A stretch of DNA of 5,927 bases from an uncultured Bacteroidia bacterium (lineage in GTDB: Bacteria; Bacteroidota; Bacteroidia; Bacteroidales; CAJPTX01), in NCBI GenBank assembly GCA_938040915.1, contig CALHZE010000329.1, positions 1-5,927 on the forward strand, given 5' to 3'. Made by a program: the position numbers and the translations under genes. Under the pieces are notes generated by a model. It searched no databases and was not told the DNA's origin. It saw only the letters and a list, made by a program, of their open reading frames with translations. How positions within the stretch are numbered: position 1 is the first letter of the stretch; each line of letters begins with the position of its first letter. Of this stretch, positions 1 to 5,406 are shown in pieces.

Positions 1-349
1 TAACAAACGAGGGCATCAGTACCACGCCCTTACCGATATACGCACCATGCCGTACGACCGCCGGACGCACCACTCGCACCCCACGCTGCGCCCAACCACT
101 CCTGATCGGCACTTTGTCATAATAAGCGAGAGCGCCCGCTACTTCTTCCTTCATCGGCGCGTAACGAAAATAGAGCAAGATGGCCTTCTTGACCCATTCG
201 TTGACTCGCCAGCCAGCCTCGGTAGGTTCGGCTACGCGCAGCGCCCCCGTTTCCAGTTCCCCGAGCACCTCTTCTATCGTGTGTAACACGTCCTCACCCT
301 TGCATTGCGTTTCCCAAATCGTGGAGATCTTTTGTTCTAAACTGTGCAT
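1..349 (-). CDS. dapD: 2,3,4,5-tetrahydropyridine-2,6-dicarboxylate N-succinyltransferase, N-terminal part (gene cut by left edge)
   Basis: DapD transfers a succinyl group from succinyl-CoA to tetrahydrodipicolinate in the cytoplasm. This step belongs to the succinylase branch that makes meso-diaminopimelate for peptidoglycan and lysine. The reverse complement is open from an ATG at 349-347 to the window edge, giving 116 residues with no stop. DapD-like segments appear in family order: GALRVAE (35-41), a GWRVNEWVKKAILLYFR block (46-62), YYDKVP (76-81), and RPAVVRHGAYIGKG (95-108) leading into LMPSFV. The last two are the start of the left-handed beta-helix of hexapeptide repeats. E. coli DapD is about 274 residues, so the C-terminal catalytic part lies outside the window. 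The start fits the usual N-terminal length of the family, but no strong Shine-Dalgarno sequence precedes it. The gene is divergent from the thioredoxin-like gene and shares a roughly 100-bp intergenic region with it. The identification rests on remembered family motifs and is strong. Confidence 0.93.
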   Translation of the reverse strand, partial: MHSLEQKISTIWETQCKGEDVLHTIEEVLGELETGALRVAEPTEAGWRVNEWVKKAILLYFRYAPMKEEVAGALAYYDKVPIRSGWAQRGVRVVRPAVVRHGAYIGKGVVLMPSFV

Positions 350-422
350 ACTCTATACTGTTTAACCTCTGCAAGGTACGCTATTTCTAGAAAGAAAGAA
401 TGTCGCTTTGTGACAAAAATGT

Positions 423-430
423 TACTTTTG
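423..430 (+). promoter_or_regulatory. Bacteroidetes-type -7 element (TACTTTTG) for the first thioredoxin-like gene
   Basis: TACTTTTG matches the Bacteroidetes sigma-ABfr -7 consensus TAnnTTTG exactly. It lies 21 nt before the ATG at 452, which favours that start over an in-frame ATG at 344. I see no good -33 TTTG at the expected distance; the TTTG at 407-410 is too close. Confidence 0.55.
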
Positions 431-451
431 TTCCTAAAGAATATCGGAACG

Positions 452-1012
452 ATGAAAGCATTCCTACGTACAATCGCTAGCCCCGCAGGATTCCTCCTTC
501 TGGCTGCGACACTTCTCTGGTTTTCTACCGCTAACGCAGCCCCAAGGAAAAAGTGGTATGATGCCTCGCTTGATGGGAATAAACAGTTAGACGAGGCTAT
601 TGTCAAGGCTAAGGCGGCGGGAAAGTATGTCTTGGTACAGGTCGGCGGCGACTGGTGTAAGTGGTGCGTTCGACTCAACCAAACCATAGAGCAAGACTCT
701 GAGTTGCTTAAATTGATGAACGATAAATATGAGTGGGTGCACCTCTTCTACGGTAAGGAGAATAAGAACGAAGCGGTGATGGAGCGACTCAAAAATCCGA
801 ACAAGCTCGGTTTCCCTGTTTTCGTCCTTCTTGACTCGAAGGGGGATTATCTCAACACCTTTGCTACAGATGTCCTCGAAAAAGGGGATGGTTATGAGCT
901 AAGCTTGTTACATTTTTGCGGGATGCGCCTCAATGTAAGGAATAGGAGGCTCTTGAAAAACTTTTTTACCCGTAAAATACTCCCATGGGGGGCGAGTGCG
1001 GCAGTGCTATAG
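452..1012 (+). CDS. Exported thioredoxin-fold protein, first of a tandem pair; C-terminus altered by a probable frameshift
   Basis: This is a predicted periplasmic thiol/disulfide protein of the thioredoxin family (Thioredoxin_7-like). From ATG 452 it starts MKAFLR, followed by a hydrophobic core (about residues 13-24) and a likely signal peptidase I site at ANA|A (27-30). The mature protein has WYDASLDG, the active site WCKWC (Cys69, Cys72) and a GFPVFVLLD strand with the presumed cis-Pro122. It is about half identical to the next gene product up to GDGYE (149). Beyond that the reading frame gives about 37 unrelated residues and ends at 1012. The overlapping frame gives a normal thioredoxin ending that stops at 945, so the natural gene was probably about 165 residues and a one-base indel occurred. 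The frame is also open back to ATG 344, but that would overlap the dapD start and the promoter element, and would bury the signal peptide. The exact redox partner cannot be told from sequence. Confidence 0.8.
   Translation: MKAFLRTIASPAGFLLLAATLLWFSTANAAPRKKWYDASLDGNKQLDEAIVKAKAAGKYVLVQVGGDWCKWCVRLNQTIEQDSELLKLMNDKYEWVHLFYGKENKNEAVMERLKNPNKLGFPVFVLLDSKGDYLNTFATDVLEKGDGYELSLLHFCGMRLNVRNRRLLKNFFTRKILPWGASAAVL
896..945 (+). other. Probable -1 frameshift site and displaced original C-terminus of the first thioredoxin-like gene
   Basis: After the codon for Glu149 (896-898) homology to the paralogue ends in the annotated frame. In the frame starting at 898 the codons read AKLVTFLRDAPQCKE and stop at TAG 943-945. 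This aligns with the paralogue's ending SKVLSFLQGAE. That frame has a TGA at 895-897, so the shift must fall between about 896 and 901. It is equivalent to one missing base or two extra bases. No classic slippery heptamer is present, so a mutation or sequence error is likelier than programmed frameshifting. Confidence 0.7.
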
Positions 1013-1039
1013 CGTAAGTCTTTTTTGAGACTGAAAGGA

Positions 1040-1067
1040 ATTGTTGTAATAAAAAAAGTTACCTTTG
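1040..1067 (+). promoter_or_regulatory. Bacteroidetes-type promoter for the thioredoxin-like lipoprotein gene
   Basis: TACCTTTG at 1060-1067 is an exact match to the TAnnTTTG -7 consensus. ATTG at 1040-1043 sits about 20 bp upstream and could be a degenerate -33 TTTG. The element lies 41 nt before the ATG at 1109, so the second thioredoxin gene can be transcribed independently of the first. Confidence 0.6.
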
Positions 1068-1094
1068 CCGCAGAAAGTGAACTCTAAAATCAAG

Positions 1095-1100
1095 AGAGGA
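1095..1100 (+). promoter_or_regulatory. Shine-Dalgarno sequence (AGAGGA) of the lipoprotein gene
   Basis: AGAGGA lies 8 nt before the ATG at 1109 and fixes that start. Many Bacteroidetes genes lack a recognisable Shine-Dalgarno sequence, so this one is comparatively clear. Confidence 0.55.
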
Positions 1101-1108
1101 ACGGTTTA

Positions 1109-1708
1109 ATGAAAAAGGTTCAATTAGCATTGGGACGTTTGGCGTCTCTTTTTCTCTTAGGAGCTTTTCTCTGTTTAACCTCCTGCGGAGGCGGCGGTGA
1201 AACAGCAGATAGCGGTTATGATGACGATCTGGATGACGAGGGGGGACAGGTGGCTGCCAGCCAGATGGGCGGTGGAAATCAAATGAGCGGTGGAAATCAG
1301 GGAGGCGAGAGCCCGCGAGACAATTGGTATAATCCCTCTCTTGACGGGAATCAACAGATTGATGAGGCGATAGCTAAGGTGCGCGGCTCAAATAAAATGA
1401 TTTTGGTGCAGGTCGGTGGCAACTGGTGTCCGTGGTGTATCAAATTCGCGAATATGATTGTTACCGACGGGGAGTTGTTAAACGCTATGCGTCAGAATTT
1501 TGAGTGGGTTCATCTCAACACTGGCGAAGGGAACGAGAACCAAGCTGCGCTCCAACGACTCAGAAACCCCGAACAGCATGGCTTCCCCGTGTTTGTACTC
1601 CTAGACAGCGAAGGGAATTACGTCAATACCTATCCGAGTGACACGCTTGCAGGAGGAGATGGTTTTGATCGCAGTAAAGTGCTCAGCTTCCTGCAGGGCG
1701 CAGAGTAG
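1109..1708 (+). CDS. Thioredoxin-fold lipoprotein, second of a tandem pair
   Basis: This is a 199-residue predicted envelope lipoprotein with a thioredoxin domain, probably acting on thiols or disulfides outside the cytoplasm. It begins MKKVQLALGR, followed by a hydrophobic stretch and the lipobox LTSC, with Cys26 as the lipidated residue. Residues 27-70 form a flexible linker: a GGGG run, an Asp/Glu-rich patch (38-45), then two copies of a Met-Gly/Ser-Gly-Gly-Asn-Gln unit. The domain starts at WYNPSLDG (73-80) and contains WCPWC (Cys107, Cys110) and GFPVFVLLD with the presumed cis-Pro160. It ends in a short helix at 199. It is about half identical to the preceding gene product over about 115 residues, so the pair arose by duplication. 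Fold and lipoprotein status are well supported; the specific role (reductase, oxidase or isomerase) is not. Membrane destination cannot be decided from sequence alone. Confidence 0.88.
   Translation: MKKVQLALGRLASLFLLGAFLCLTSCGGGGETADSGYDDDLDDEGGQVAASQMGGGNQMSGGNQGGESPRDNWYNPSLDGNQQIDEAIAKVRGSNKMILVQVGGNWCPWCIKFANMIVTDGELLNAMRQNFEWVHLNTGEGNENQAALQRLRNPEQHGFPVFVLLDSEGNYVNTYPSDTLAGGDGFDRSKVLSFLQGAE
1265..1300 (+). repeat. Two tandem 18-bp units inside the lipoprotein linker
   Basis: The units 1265-1282 and 1283-1300 differ at only two positions (the fourth and the last base). They encode MGGGNQ and MSGGNQ. The repeat keeps the reading frame and lies in the surface-exposed linker between the lipid anchor and the thioredoxin domain. 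Confidence 0.85.
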
Positions 1709-1750
1709 TTGTTGAGAAAACGACGGTGATCCCCGATAAAATGATTGTTC

Positions 1751-1784
1751 TAGTCACGCTCTCCTAAATAGGGGAGTGTGACTA
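1751..1784 (+). promoter_or_regulatory. 14-bp inverted repeat just upstream of recA (hairpin, operator or weak terminator)
   Basis: Arm 1751-1764 (TAGTCACGCTCTCC) pairs with arm 1771-1784 (GGGGAGTGTGACTA) across the 6-nt loop TAAATA. As RNA all 14 positions pair, two of them as G-U wobbles. It is followed by TTTGTGAAAAAAGCGC and then the recA ATG at 1801. No proper T-run follows on either strand, so a simple intrinsic terminator fits poorly. It could be an operator, a 5' leader hairpin, or a weak terminator for the lipoprotein gene. The structure is directly visible; the function is inferred. Confidence 0.6.
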
Positions 1785-1800
1785 TTTGTGAAAAAAGCGC

Positions 1801-2865
1801 ATGGCAAAAGAAAAGCAAGCCGATTTGGCAAATAATACGTTGTTCTCGACCCTCGACGACGGAAAACGCGAGGCGCTCATCATGGCGATGCAGAAGATTG
1901 ACAAAGACTTCGGCAAAGGCACGATTATGACCCTTGGCGACCGTGCCGAGCACGACGTTCCCTCCATCCCCTCGGGGTCTATTCTGCTCGATGTCGCGCT
2001 GGGGGTGGGGGGCTATCCGCGCGGACGTATTGTTGAGATCTTCGGACCCGAGTCTTCGGGGAAGACGACGCTCGCGATTCACGCCATCGCTGAGGTACAG
2101 AAATGTAATGGCGTGGCGGCAATTATCGATGCTGAGCATGCCTTTGACCCCACGTATGCGCGAAGTTTGGGGGTTAATGTCGATATGTTGCTCATTTCGC
2201 AACCCGACAACGGGGAGCAAGCGCTTGAGGTGGCAGACCAGCTGATCCGCTCGGGGGCGATCGACATGGTGGTCATCGACTCGGTGGCGGCGCTTACCCC
2301 TAAGGCAGAATTGGAAGGAGAAATGGGCGACTCGAAAGTCGGGTTGCAGGCGCGCCTGATGTCGCAAGCGCTCCGTAAGCTTACGGGGACGATCTCCAAA
2401 ACCAATACGGTCTGTATCTTTATCAACCAGTTGCGCGAGAAGATCGGGGCGACCATGTACGGCCCCACTGAGACGACCACGGGGGGGAATGCCTTGAAGT
2501 TTTATGCCTCGTTACGTCTCGATATCCGCCGCATTGGCGCATTAAAAGACGCTAATGACGAACATTATGGCAACCGTATCCGTATCAAAATTGTAAAGAA
2601 CAAGGTCGCTCCGCCCTTCCGGAAGGTTGAGTGTGACATGATCTTTGGCGAGGGGATCTCCAAAGCGTCAGAGGTCTTGGATCTCGGGGTGGGATTCGGC
2701 ATTATAGAGAAAAGTGGTTCGTGGTTTGCTTACGCAGGCGCGAAACTCGGTCAAGGACGCGAGACGGTAAGACGTATTTTGGTCGAGAATAAGGAACTTG
2801 CGGCAGAAATAGAGGCTAAGGTGCGAGAGAAGCTAGCCGCAGACCCAACGGCCATCAAGTTTTAA
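1801..2865 (+). CDS. recA: RecA recombinase
   Basis: RecA is the cytoplasmic ATP-dependent recombinase. It coats single-stranded DNA, drives homologous pairing and strand exchange, and supports recombinational repair. The 354-residue protein is complete. It has Walker A GPESSGKTT (82-90, Lys88), the catalytic glutamate in DAEHA (Glu112), Walker B MVVID (156-160, Asp160), loop L1 around EGEMGDSK (172-179), the allosteric Gln210 in FINQLR, and loop L2 around residues 211-226 followed by TTTGGNALKFYAS. Numbering is about +16 relative to E. coli because of a longer N-terminus. L2 is about one residue longer than in E. coli. The protein ends soon after KVREKLAADP, so the acidic C-terminal tail of E. 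coli RecA is missing. An in-frame TGA at 1789-1791 excludes an upstream start. There is no Shine-Dalgarno sequence, only A-rich sequence, and no obvious LexA-type box. No clear -7 element is visible, so read-through from the lipoprotein gene is possible. Confidence 0.99.
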   Translation: MAKEKQADLANNTLFSTLDDGKREALIMAMQKIDKDFGKGTIMTLGDRAEHDVPSIPSGSILLDVALGVGGYPRGRIVEIFGPESSGKTTLAIHAIAEVQKCNGVAAIIDAEHAFDPTYARSLGVNVDMLLISQPDNGEQALEVADQLIRSGAIDMVVIDSVAALTPKAELEGEMGDSKVGLQARLMSQALRKLTGTISKTNTVCIFINQLREKIGATMYGPTETTTGGNALKFYASLRLDIRRIGALKDANDEHYGNRIRIKIVKNKVAPPFRKVECDMIFGEGISKASEVLDLGVGFGIIEKSGSWFAYAGAKLGQGRETVRRILVENKELAAEIEAKVREKLAADPTAIKF

Positions 2866-2912
2866 CATTTGGGGTATTTTCACGACCTCGTCGGTAGAGT
2901 CCCTTTTTTCCC

Positions 2913-2920
2913 TATATTTG
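2913..2920 (+). promoter_or_regulatory. Bacteroidetes-type -7 element (TATATTTG) for the DUF349 gene
   Basis: TATATTTG matches TAnnTTTG exactly. It lies in the 151-bp gap after recA, directly after a T-rich run (2904-2909), and would give a leader of about 90 nt before the ATG at 3017. No clear -33 TTTG is seen at the expected distance. Confidence 0.5.
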
Positions 2921-3002
2921 CACTTGGTAAAGAATCGGAACGGCGTGGCGAGTATCGTTTTTTCGAGAGAGAAAGTTGTTTAATATTTACACACATAGTG
3001 GT

Positions 3003-3008
3003 AAGGAG
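3003..3008 (+). promoter_or_regulatory. Strong Shine-Dalgarno sequence (AAGGAG) of the DUF349 gene
   Basis: AAGGAG sits 8 nt before the ATG at 3017. This near-ideal match and spacing decides the start. It contrasts with recA, which has no such site. Confidence 0.7.
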
Positions 3009-3016
3009 CATTTGGG

Positions 3017-5050
3017 ATGTCAGAGCAGGAACAAGTATTAAACCCAGCGACCGTAACAAATCGTGAAGAGGCAAATCCCTCTGAAGTTCAGACCGAAGCG
3101 AAGGCGCAAGCCAGTACCGACGGGGTGCAGTCGTCAGAGGCTGTTCCTGTTACTGCTGCACAGACCGAGCCGAAGGATGCGAGCGAGAAAAGCGAGTCTA
3201 TCACTGTGAGTGGATTGGGGGAAGCCTCGGAAGAACAGGAGACGGAAAACGAAGGCGTGGAATCAGACGACGATTATACGCAACTTACCCTCCCTGAGCT
3301 TTTGAACGAACTGGGCAAGGTCGTCAAGGAGGAGCTCTGTGATCGCACGCGCGACCAGATCAATCTTCTCCAGTCACTCTTTAACTCTCAGCTAGAGGCG
3401 TTCCGTATTAAGGCACGCGAGGAGTGGAAAGCTGTGGAAGAGCATGGCGAGGAGGTCTTTGAGCCGCCGTATCGCGCCGAGGAACAGGCGTTCCGTGCCC
3501 TCATTCAAGAGTATAAAGAGCGGAAGCGCAAGCATGCCGAGGAGGTCGAGGCAGAGCGTAAGGAGAATCTCCGTCTCAAGCGTGAGGTCATTGCCAAGAT
3601 CGAGGAACTGACCACGCGCGCCGAGGTCAAGGGAGATACCTATAAAGAGTTTGAGGTGTTGCGTGCCGAGTGGAATAGGATCGGGCTCGTCCCACAAGCT
3701 GATAAGGAAGATCTTTATCAGTCTTACAACCACGTTTTGCGCCATTTCTACGACTATCTCAATATCAATCGTGAGCTTCGCGACCTCGATTACCGACGTA
3801 ACCTCGATGCAAAGGTGAAGCTTTGTGAGCTGGCAGAGGATCTCTTGGCAGCAACCGACGTCGTAGACGCCTTCCGTAAGTTGCAAGAGTTGCACTCGCA
3901 GTGGAAGGACATCGGACCTGAGATGCCCGAAAAGCGCGAAGAAATTTGGCAGCGTTTTGCCTCAGCGAGCGCAAAGATCAATGCCTTGCACCACAAGTTC
4001 TTTGAAGATCTGAAGGAACAGAACGAGAAGATCTTGGCGGCAAAAAAACAGTTGCTTGAAGAGGTCGAGGCGCTCGTGAAAGAGGAGCGCACGACCATGC
4101 AGGCGTGGCGTGCGGCAACAGATAAGGTGAAAGAGTTGCAAAAGCAGTGGAAGGATCTCGGTTTCCTCCCCAACCGTGTGGTGGGGAGTGTGAGAGATCG
4201 TTTCCAAGCCTCTTGTTCGCAGATATTTGAGGGGTTTCGTGCTTATGACCGTGCCCTTCGTCAGGAGGGGAAAGACAACTTGCAGAAGTTGCAAGACCTT
4301 TGTTCGCAGGCGGAGGCTATGAAAGAAAGCACCGATTGGAGTGCTACCACGCGCGCGATGGTCGAGCTGCAGAAAAGTTGGCGTGCTGTGACTTTCGCGC
4401 CGCGCAAGCGTCGTGATGAGCTTTGGGAGAAGTTCCGCGGAGCGATGGATTATTTCTTTGCACGGCGCGATGAAGCGCAAGCAGGGCGGAATAAGGAAGA
4501 AAAAGACAATCTCGCGGCTAAGGAAGCCATCATCCACGAATTGGAAAACTATACCCCCAATCGCGAGGAGTTGCAAGCAGGAGTCGAGTTCTTGAAAGAG
4601 CTTCAGACGCGTTGGGTTGCCATCGGGCATGTACCTTTCAAGCAAAAGGACACCATCTTGCAGCGTTATCGCGAATTGTTAGACAAGGCTTATGAGAGTC
4701 TTGGTGTCGAGCGCCGCCGTGTGCAGGTTGAGAATTACCGTTCGCGTGTAGAGGAGATGGCGCAAGGTGAGGGGGGCGACAATCAATTGCAGCGGGAACG
4801 TTCGCGCCTCCGTCAGCAGATTCAGCAGATGGAGAGCGAGTGTTCGTTGATGGAAAACAACCTGAGTTTCTTCCGGAGCTCGTCGTCAACCAATCCGTTG
4901 ATTCAGCAACAGGAGGTAAAGATACGGCAGCTGAAGGAGGACATCCAGGTGCGCAAGAATAAGCTCAAGGAGATCGACAAGGCGCTCCGTGCTCCGAAGC
5001 AGGAAAAGACGGAAGAGACCTCAGCGGAAGCACCCGAACAGGAGGCGTAG
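3017..5050 (+). CDS. DUF349-repeat, coiled-coil-rich protein
   Basis: This is a 677-residue cytoplasmic-type protein with no signal peptide or membrane segment. Its biochemical role is not known to me; DUF349 proteins are widespread but poorly characterised. Residues 1-88 are low-complexity, Glu/Ser/Thr-rich and acidic. Then come helical units whose hallmark is a hydrophobic-Gln core, a conserved Trp, a short Ile/Leu-Gly...Pro turn and a long helix with aromatic residues. The Trp residues are at 219, 296, 378, 455 and 533, with a more degenerate unit at 138, giving spacings of 77-82 residues. Clear examples are QWKDIGPEMPEK (295-306) and QWKDLGFLPN (377-386). After about 562 a Gln/Arg/Glu-rich segment (about 575-655) looks like coiled coil. 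The protein ends in an acidic tail. It lies downstream of recA but has its own promoter and Shine-Dalgarno sequence, so the two need not be functionally linked. Family assignment is confident; function is open. Confidence 0.93.
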   Translation: MSEQEQVLNPATVTNREEANPSEVQTEAKAQASTDGVQSSEAVPVTAAQTEPKDASEKSESITVSGLGEASEEQETENEGVESDDDYTQLTLPELLNELGKVVKEELCDRTRDQINLLQSLFNSQLEAFRIKAREEWKAVEEHGEEVFEPPYRAEEQAFRALIQEYKERKRKHAEEVEAERKENLRLKREVIAKIEELTTRAEVKGDTYKEFEVLRAEWNRIGLVPQADKEDLYQSYNHVLRHFYDYLNINRELRDLDYRRNLDAKVKLCELAEDLLAATDVVDAFRKLQELHSQWKDIGPEMPEKREEIWQRFASASAKINALHHKFFEDLKEQNEKILAAKKQLLEEVEALVKEERTTMQAWRAATDKVKELQKQWKDLGFLPNRVVGSVRDRFQASCSQIFEGFRAYDRALRQEGKDNLQKLQDLCSQAEAMKESTDWSATTRAMVELQKSWRAVTFAPRKRRDELWEKFRGAMDYFFARRDEAQAGRNKEEKDNLAAKEAIIHELENYTPNREELQAGVEFLKELQTRWVAIGHVPFKQKDTILQRYRELLDKAYESLGVERRRVQVENYRSRVEEMAQGEGGDNQLQRERSRLRQQIQQMESECSLMENNLSFFRSSSSTNPLIQQQEVKIRQLKEDIQVRKNKLKEIDKALRAPKQEKTEETSAEAPEQEA

Positions 5051-5127
5051 TCACCCCCCCGTTCTAAGGTTTTGATATTGGCGCGATAGAGATCGGTTCG
5101 CGCGATTGGTTCGCATTCTTGGTAGAT

Positions 5128-5188
5128 ATACCCCGTGTACAACATTCCTTAGGAATGAGGAACGCTGTACACGGGGTGTCTTTTTTTT
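5128..5188 (+). terminator. Rho-independent terminator of the DUF349 gene
   Basis: ACCCCGTGTAC (5130-5140) pairs perfectly with GTACACGGGGT (5167-5177), extendable by about two further pairs at the base. After three more bases comes a run of eight T (5181-5188). The large loop itself contains a perfect 6-bp hairpin, CATTCC-TTA-GGAATG (5143-5157), so the RNA would be branched. It sits about 80 nt after the stop codon at 5050. Confidence 0.88.
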
Positions 5189-5261
5189 GGATATTGTGTG
5201 TAGGGGGGAAGGTGTTACGCCCACAACTCGCACCGTACGGCGCGCTGGCGTGCTCTCATTC

Positions 5262-5294
5262 AAAAAGGTACAGACGCATCCGTTTCGTCCGTAC
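5262..5294 (-). terminator. Hairpin with T-run on the minus strand; possible weak terminator
   Basis: GTACAGACG (5268-5276) and CGTCCGTAC (5286-5294) form a 9-bp stem with one A-C mismatch and a 9-nt loop. Read on the minus strand, the stem is followed by C and then TTTTT (5266-5262). No minus-strand gene is visible to the right, so the function is uncertain and chance is possible. Confidence 0.25.
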
Positions 5295-5352
5295 ACCATT
5301 GATAATCATGAGGTAGTGTCTGTAAAAGTGTGTAAGCCCCCCCGCCCTCTGC

Positions 5353-5375
5353 GTAGGACCGCCCAAAAGTCCTAC
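5353..5375 (+). promoter_or_regulatory. Perfect 7-bp inverted repeat at the radical SAM promoter (possible operator)
   Basis: GTAGGAC (5353-5359) and GTCCTAC (5369-5375) are exact reverse complements separated by 9 bp. The right arm shares its last three bases with the -7 element. A protein bound here would cover the space between the -33 and -7 positions, so repressor binding is plausible. This is inference from position only. Confidence 0.4.
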
Positions 5376-5380
5376 CTTTG
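5373..5380 (+). promoter_or_regulatory. Bacteroidetes-type -7 element (TACCTTTG) for the radical SAM gene
   Basis: TACCTTTG is identical to the -7 element of the lipoprotein gene and lies 26 nt before the ATG at 5407. No clear -33 TTTG is seen. Confidence 0.55.
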
Positions 5381-5406
5381 TCGTGGAAAATAAACCCTGC
5401 GCTGCT

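Larger units (their letters stand above)
5051..5406. other. 356-bp gene-free interval
   Basis: No convincing gene is seen here on either strand. The short open frames have no start context, domain or family resemblance. The interval holds the terminator of the DUF349 gene, a 9-bp hairpin at 5268-5294, a perfect 7-bp inverted repeat at 5353-5375 and the radical SAM promoter at 5373-5380. Between these I see only G- and C-runs and no tRNA-like cloverleaf. Confidence 0.7.

Noticed and set aside
47..365. Plus-strand open frames at the left edge
   Set aside because: They are shadows of dapD, whose minus-strand translation matches the family over its whole visible length.
371..378. TACCTTGC on the minus strand as a -7 element for dapD
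   Set aside because: It resembles TAnnTTTG but lacks one T of the TTTG core and has no -33 partner.
344..451. N-terminal extension of the first thioredoxin-like protein from ATG 344
   Set aside because: It overlaps the dapD start on the other strand, covers the TACTTTTG promoter element and would place 36 residues before a normal signal peptide. ATG 452 is the better start.
1017..1032. AGTCT/AGACT mini-hairpin as terminator of the first thioredoxin-like gene
   Set aside because: It has only 5 bp, with the T-run inside the loop rather than after the stem.
1783..1790. TATTTGTG as a recA -7 element
   Set aside because: It has one mismatch to the consensus and would leave almost no leader before the ATG at 1801. 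No -33 element is at the right distance.
1750..2367. A 205-codon minus-strand open frame opposite recA
   Set aside because: It lies almost entirely opposite recA codons, has no family resemblance and reflects recA codon composition.
2884..2909. Possible terminator for recA: a 5-bp bulged stem followed by six T
   Set aside because: The stem is short and contains a bulge, and the T-run sits directly against the next promoter. The evidence is too weak to call.
3962..4645. A 227-codon minus-strand open frame opposite the DUF349 gene
   Set aside because: It is antisense to well-conserved repeat units of a clear coding gene and shows no domain or start signal of its own.
5106..5393. Short plus-strand open frames in the gap before the radical SAM gene
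   Set aside because: They run through the terminator hairpin and T-run, have no Shine-Dalgarno sequence and give Arg/Thr-rich peptides without recognisable features.
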